From Opitutia bacterium (lineage in GTDB: Bacteria > Verrucomicrobiota > Verrucomicrobiia > Opitutales > UBA953): a DNA stretch of 32,010 bases. Below are positions 28,989 to 32,010 of the stretch, one piece after another. Location: contig CANBWJ010000005.1 of NCBI GenBank assembly GCA_947373115.1, positions 1 to 32,010 on the forward strand. Reading direction: 5' to 3'. The notes under the pieces are model-generated. The model had not been told where the DNA came from and ran no database searches. It saw only the letters and a program-made list of their open reading frames with translations. The number at the start of each line of letters is the position of its first letter. Within the stretch, counting starts at the first letter, position 1. The position numbers were made by a program, and so were the translations under genes.

Positions 28989-29591
28989 ATGTCCGCCGCC
29001 ACGCTGCGATGCCTCGTTCTCGGGCGTGACCCCTCAGGCGAATCACACACCCTGCTCACCTTACTTGAACCGTCTCAAGGCTTAGAGCGTTGCCTTATTC
29101 GTCAAACACGTAGCAAACAAACGACCGCACCTGATTTGTTCGACGAGTGTGAAATCACCCTCGAACGCGCCAAAGATGGCGGCAACCGTTTTGCCCGCGA
29201 CTATCGACTGCTCCATCGCTTCTCTGGCATCGCTAAAAATCATCGCACCCTCGAACGCGCCTGTCGCTTTGCCAACATGGTGCGGCGTAATCCGCCGCCA
29301 CCTGAATCCGCCGAAGTCTGCTACCGCATCGCACTCGAGACTTTCACTGCGATGGCCGAACGCCCTCGACCCGATTGTGCTTACTTCAAGGGACTCTGGC
29401 TCATGATTAAAGACGGTGGCTGGCCCGTGCATGAACATTGGCTCGGCAATTTAGGGAGTCGCCAAGCCCAAGCAGCGTCCATTCTCACACAGCCACTCGA
29501 TGCCCAAAGCACCGATGAAGAAGCGGTGACCAAACTTTCGATCGACCTTGAACGCTGGGCCGCTGGGGAAATTCACTTCGTGCTTCCCTGA
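28989..29591 (+). CDS. RecO-like DNA repair protein (divergent)
   Basis: 200 aa; N-terminal OB-fold-like ATLRCLVLGRDPSGESHTLLTLLEPSQGLERCLIRQTRSKQTTAPDLFDECEITL...RDYRLLHRFSGIAKNHRTLERACRFANMV, a RecO-like pattern, with helical C-terminus. Confidence 0.58.
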   Translation: MSAATLRCLVLGRDPSGESHTLLTLLEPSQGLERCLIRQTRSKQTTAPDLFDECEITLERAKDGGNRFARDYRLLHRFSGIAKNHRTLERACRFANMVRRNPPPPESAEVCYRIALETFTAMAERPRPDCAYFKGLWLMIKDGGWPVHEHWLGNLGSRQAQAASILTQPLDAQSTDEEAVTKLSIDLERWAAGEIHFVLP

Positions 29592-31885
29592 TGCGGATCG
29601 ATATCAAAGCCAAACGCATCGAGGTCAGCGCCCAAGAGTTTGCCACCTTCCGTCCGGGACCAGGCGCCGGCGCCAGCAGCTCACCCTGGCGTGCCGAAGC
29701 GGGCCGACAATGGCACGAAACCATGCGCCTGCAGGCCACCGCCGAAAATTCGGCGTGGGTTTTTGAACAACCCAGCCAGTGCGAAATCTCCGCCTTGGGC
29801 TGGAAGATTATCGTCACGGGTCGCACCGATCAACAATGCTTCACCGACGGCCGATTGCACATTCGGGAAATTAAAACCGTTATCACGACCCTACCCCGTC
29901 GTCCCGAATTCCTGCAACAACGCTACGCCCACCACTTCCTGCAACTCGGCACCTACTGCCACGCCGCTCGCTTTCTTCCGAGCATTCAAGAAGTCATCGG
30001 CGAACTCGTTTTTGTCGACCCCACCGACGGCACCAAGCAAACCGTGCCGTTACCCGCAAGCGCCGAAAGCGATTTACTCAAACAGGCTGAAGTCATCGCC
30101 GCTCACGCCGAAAACCGCCGGGCAAGTCACGCCCGCCTCCTCAACCTCCCACACCGAATTCCATTCAAGGAACCTCGCCCCGAATGGCTTCAGTCCTGCG
30201 CCGACCTTGAACAGGCAACCCTCGAATCGCGCCAACGCCTCATGGTCGCACCGACTGGCTTTGGTAAAACTTCTGCCGCCCTTCATCACGGGCTTTCCTT
30301 ATTACGCAGTGGTAGCGTAGGCCGACTGCTCTACGTGACCGGTAAAGGCACTGGTCAATTACAAGTCTTATCCGAACTGCGACGCCTTGCGCCATCCACT
30401 GAATTGCGCGCCCTCGTTCTTCGTCCTCGTGCCGAGCACGAGGTCGATGGCATGCCCGATGACATCGAAGAGATTCGCAAGAATTGGGCCCGCGCCGCCA
30501 TTGACCCCCAAGCCCTCCTCGCTGACGGCGCTGAGCTCCAACGTATTCGAGAGATCGGAAGGATTGCGGGCGTTCCTCCATGGGACATCACCAAGGCGAT
30601 GCTGGCACATGCCGAAGTGATTATCTGCGACTACAATTACGTCTTTTCACCGCGCAATCGCGCCGCCCTCGAGACCATTCCGGGATGGAACGATGGTGAT
30701 ACGATGTTGATTGTGGATGAAGCGCATAATCTCCCCGAGCGCGCGGCTGAGTGCCTCTCGATTCGCGATGATGCCAACGCAGCTGCCGTCTTCGCGCACA
30801 CGCTCCTGCAGTGCAAAGCCCCCGAGGCCTGGTGTCAGACGACTCAAGCCTGGGCCGATTTTTTACAACGTCTCCCGAAAGCCGATGCACTTTCACCCGA
30901 CGATCGCATGGAGGCGATGACACTCGCCGAGAAACTCGCCCGACTCGGCGAAACTTTCCCTTTAGACACCGACAACTTACCCGAGCCCGCACGCAATGCC
31001 GTTTGGAATGCAGCGCTCTGGTTAAAGCGACTCGAAGAAGCCGACCTCGGTTGGCTCCTCTGGTCTCCCAAAGCGGGCCAACTCAGCCTCGACTGCCTCA
31101 CCGCCGCCAAAGCGACCGGTGAACGCCTAACAGCGTTTTCCCATTTTCTACTAATGACGGCCACCCCAGGCCCCAAAGGTTCATTAGCCAACGAATGCGG
31201 ACTGGATCCCGATTTATTACACCGCACCGATGCCCTAGCACCTTGGCGCCACGGCGCGTACACCGTGGCGATTGATGGTCGGGTCGACACCCGACTGAAA
31301 ACTCGCGACAGCCATAGCAACCGTACAGCCGTTGCCCTCATCAAACTTTCCAACGAGGGTGCCGTCGCCGCCTTCTTCCCTTCTTATAAATACGCCGAAA
31401 CCATTGTAACCGAGATTCGGCGACTCCACCCCGAAGCCGCCATCGCCCTTCAACCCCGCGGACTCGGCCCCGATGGCACCGCCCGCTTCGTCGAAGATGC
31501 CCTCAAGCCCTCCGTCATACTTTGCCTCATCCTCGGCGGTTCACTGGGCGAAGGCGTCGATATGCTCGGCGGAAAAATTCGTTCCGCTGTCGTCGTCGGA
31601 CCCGCCCTCCCCGAAGTCAACGCCCTGCAAGAAGCGCGTCGCAAAATGTTCGTGGAAGATGGTGCCGAAGACCCCTTCGCCCTCGCCTACATCCGCCCCG
31701 GCATGCGCAAAGTGAATCAAGCCCTCGGACGCCTAGTCCGCGCCCCAGGCCACACGGCTCGCGTGCTCCTGCATTGCCGTCGGTTCGCCGACGAGAGTTA
31801 TAAAAACCTCCTCTCCAACGAATACGGCGAACCCGAAATCGTGACCGACGACGAGGGGTTCAATCAGTGGATTACGAAGAGCTGA
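29591..31885 (+). CDS. PD-(D/E)XK nuclease - DinG/XPD-family (DEAD_2) helicase fusion
   Basis: 764 aa; N-terminal GRTDQ (D80), REIKTV (E93/K95), QLGTY (Q118/Y122) nuclease motifs; Walker A VAPTGFGKTSAAL, DEAH in MLIVDEAHNLPERAAE, motif III FLLMTATPGP, motif V GSLGEGVDMLGG, motif VI NQALGRLVRAPGHTARVLL. Confidence 0.87.
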   Translation: MRIDIKAKRIEVSAQEFATFRPGPGAGASSSPWRAEAGRQWHETMRLQATAENSAWVFEQPSQCEISALGWKIIVTGRTDQQCFTDGRLHIREIKTVITTLPRRPEFLQQRYAHHFLQLGTYCHAARFLPSIQEVIGELVFVDPTDGTKQTVPLPASAESDLLKQAEVIAAHAENRRASHARLLNLPHRIPFKEPRPEWLQSCADLEQATLESRQRLMVAPTGFGKTSAALHHGLSLLRSGSVGRLLYVTGKGTGQLQVLSELRRLAPSTELRALVLRPRAEHEVDGMPDDIEEIRKNWARAAIDPQALLADGAELQRIREIGRIAGVPPWDITKAMLAHAEVIICDYNYVFSPRNRAALETIPGWNDGDTMLIVDEAHNLPERAAECLSIRDDANAAAVFAHTLLQCKAPEAWCQTTQAWADFLQRLPKADALSPDDRMEAMTLAEKLARLGETFPLDTDNLPEPARNAVWNAALWLKRLEEADLGWLLWSPKAGQLSLDCLTAAKATGERLTAFSHFLLMTATPGPKGSLANECGLDPDLLHRTDALAPWRHGAYTVAIDGRVDTRLKTRDSHSNRTAVALIKLSNEGAVAAFFPSYKYAETIVTEIRRLHPEAAIALQPRGLGPDGTARFVEDALKPSVILCLILGGSLGEGVDMLGGKIRSAVVVGPALPEVNALQEARRKMFVEDGAEDPFALAYIRPGMRKVNQALGRLVRAPGHTARVLLHCRRFADESYKNLLSNEYGEPEIVTDDEGFNQWITKS

Positions 31886-31900
31886 TTAGCCCTTCGCAAA

Positions 31901-32010
31901 CTAGCGCTTGATGGTGCGCCAAATACCGACGCCGAGCACCGTGACGATGCCTATCGCCAACGCAACGGCACCCCAGTGAATACTAATACCCTTAGCCACG
32001 AAACCAGTGA
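31901..32010 (-). CDS. Partial CDS: C-terminus of a protein ending in a transmembrane helix
   Basis: Minus-strand frame open to window edge: ...TGFVAKGISIHWGAVALAIGIVTVLGVGIWRTIKR*, stop at complement of 31901-31903. Confidence 0.5.
   Translation of the reverse strand, partial: TGFVAKGISIHWGAVALAIGIVTVLGVGIWRTIKR

Noticed and set aside
30621-30992. 123-aa and other minus-strand ORFs within the nuclease-helicase gene
   Set aside because: Antisense shadows; composition and overlap with conserved helicase motifs argue against coding.
1-32010. CRISPR arrays, insertion sequences, prophage or integrase genes
   Set aside because: No regularly spaced repeats, terminal inverted repeats, transposase, integrase or phage structural proteins recognised in any frame; the tRNA-Ser at the edge has no adjacent integrase within the window.

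Overview
The window is a compact bacterial chromosomal segment. A PEP-CTERM protein, a Tat-type Gfo/Idh oxidoreductase next to a DUF1080 protein, and the SecA type suggest a Verrucomicrobia/Opitutae-like organism, but that is inference. I saw no phage, transposon, CRISPR array or rRNA. It opens with a truncated tRNA-Ser(GCU) on the minus strand with a good sigma70-like promoter. Coding content: tandem-ACT protein, TonB-dependent receptor, gamma-glutamylcyclotransferase-like protein, Gfo/Idh + DUF1080 pair, M42 aminopeptidase, photolyase, PhnA, PEP-CTERM protein, PurL, small TM protein, ThiD, acetolactate synthase large subunit, TrxB, GNAT, PaaK/CapK-like adenylate-forming enzyme, cytochrome P450, SecA, Lnt, acidic-tailed protein, PyrD, SOUL-family protein, DUF502 protein, RecO-like protein, and a PD-(D/E)XK nuclease-DinG/XPD helicase fusion. 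The best candidates for something under-described are: (1) the tightly packed DUF502-RecO-like-nuclease/helicase operon at 28308-31885, whose XPD/DinG-type helicase has lost the Fe-S cluster cysteines; (2) a translationally coupled P450 + adenylate-forming enzyme with a convergent GNAT (17651-20899), a possible small-molecule pathway; (3) a SecA whose C-terminal zinc-binding motif is replaced after a retained KIGRND motif. All assignments are by reading protein motifs; no database searches were run.
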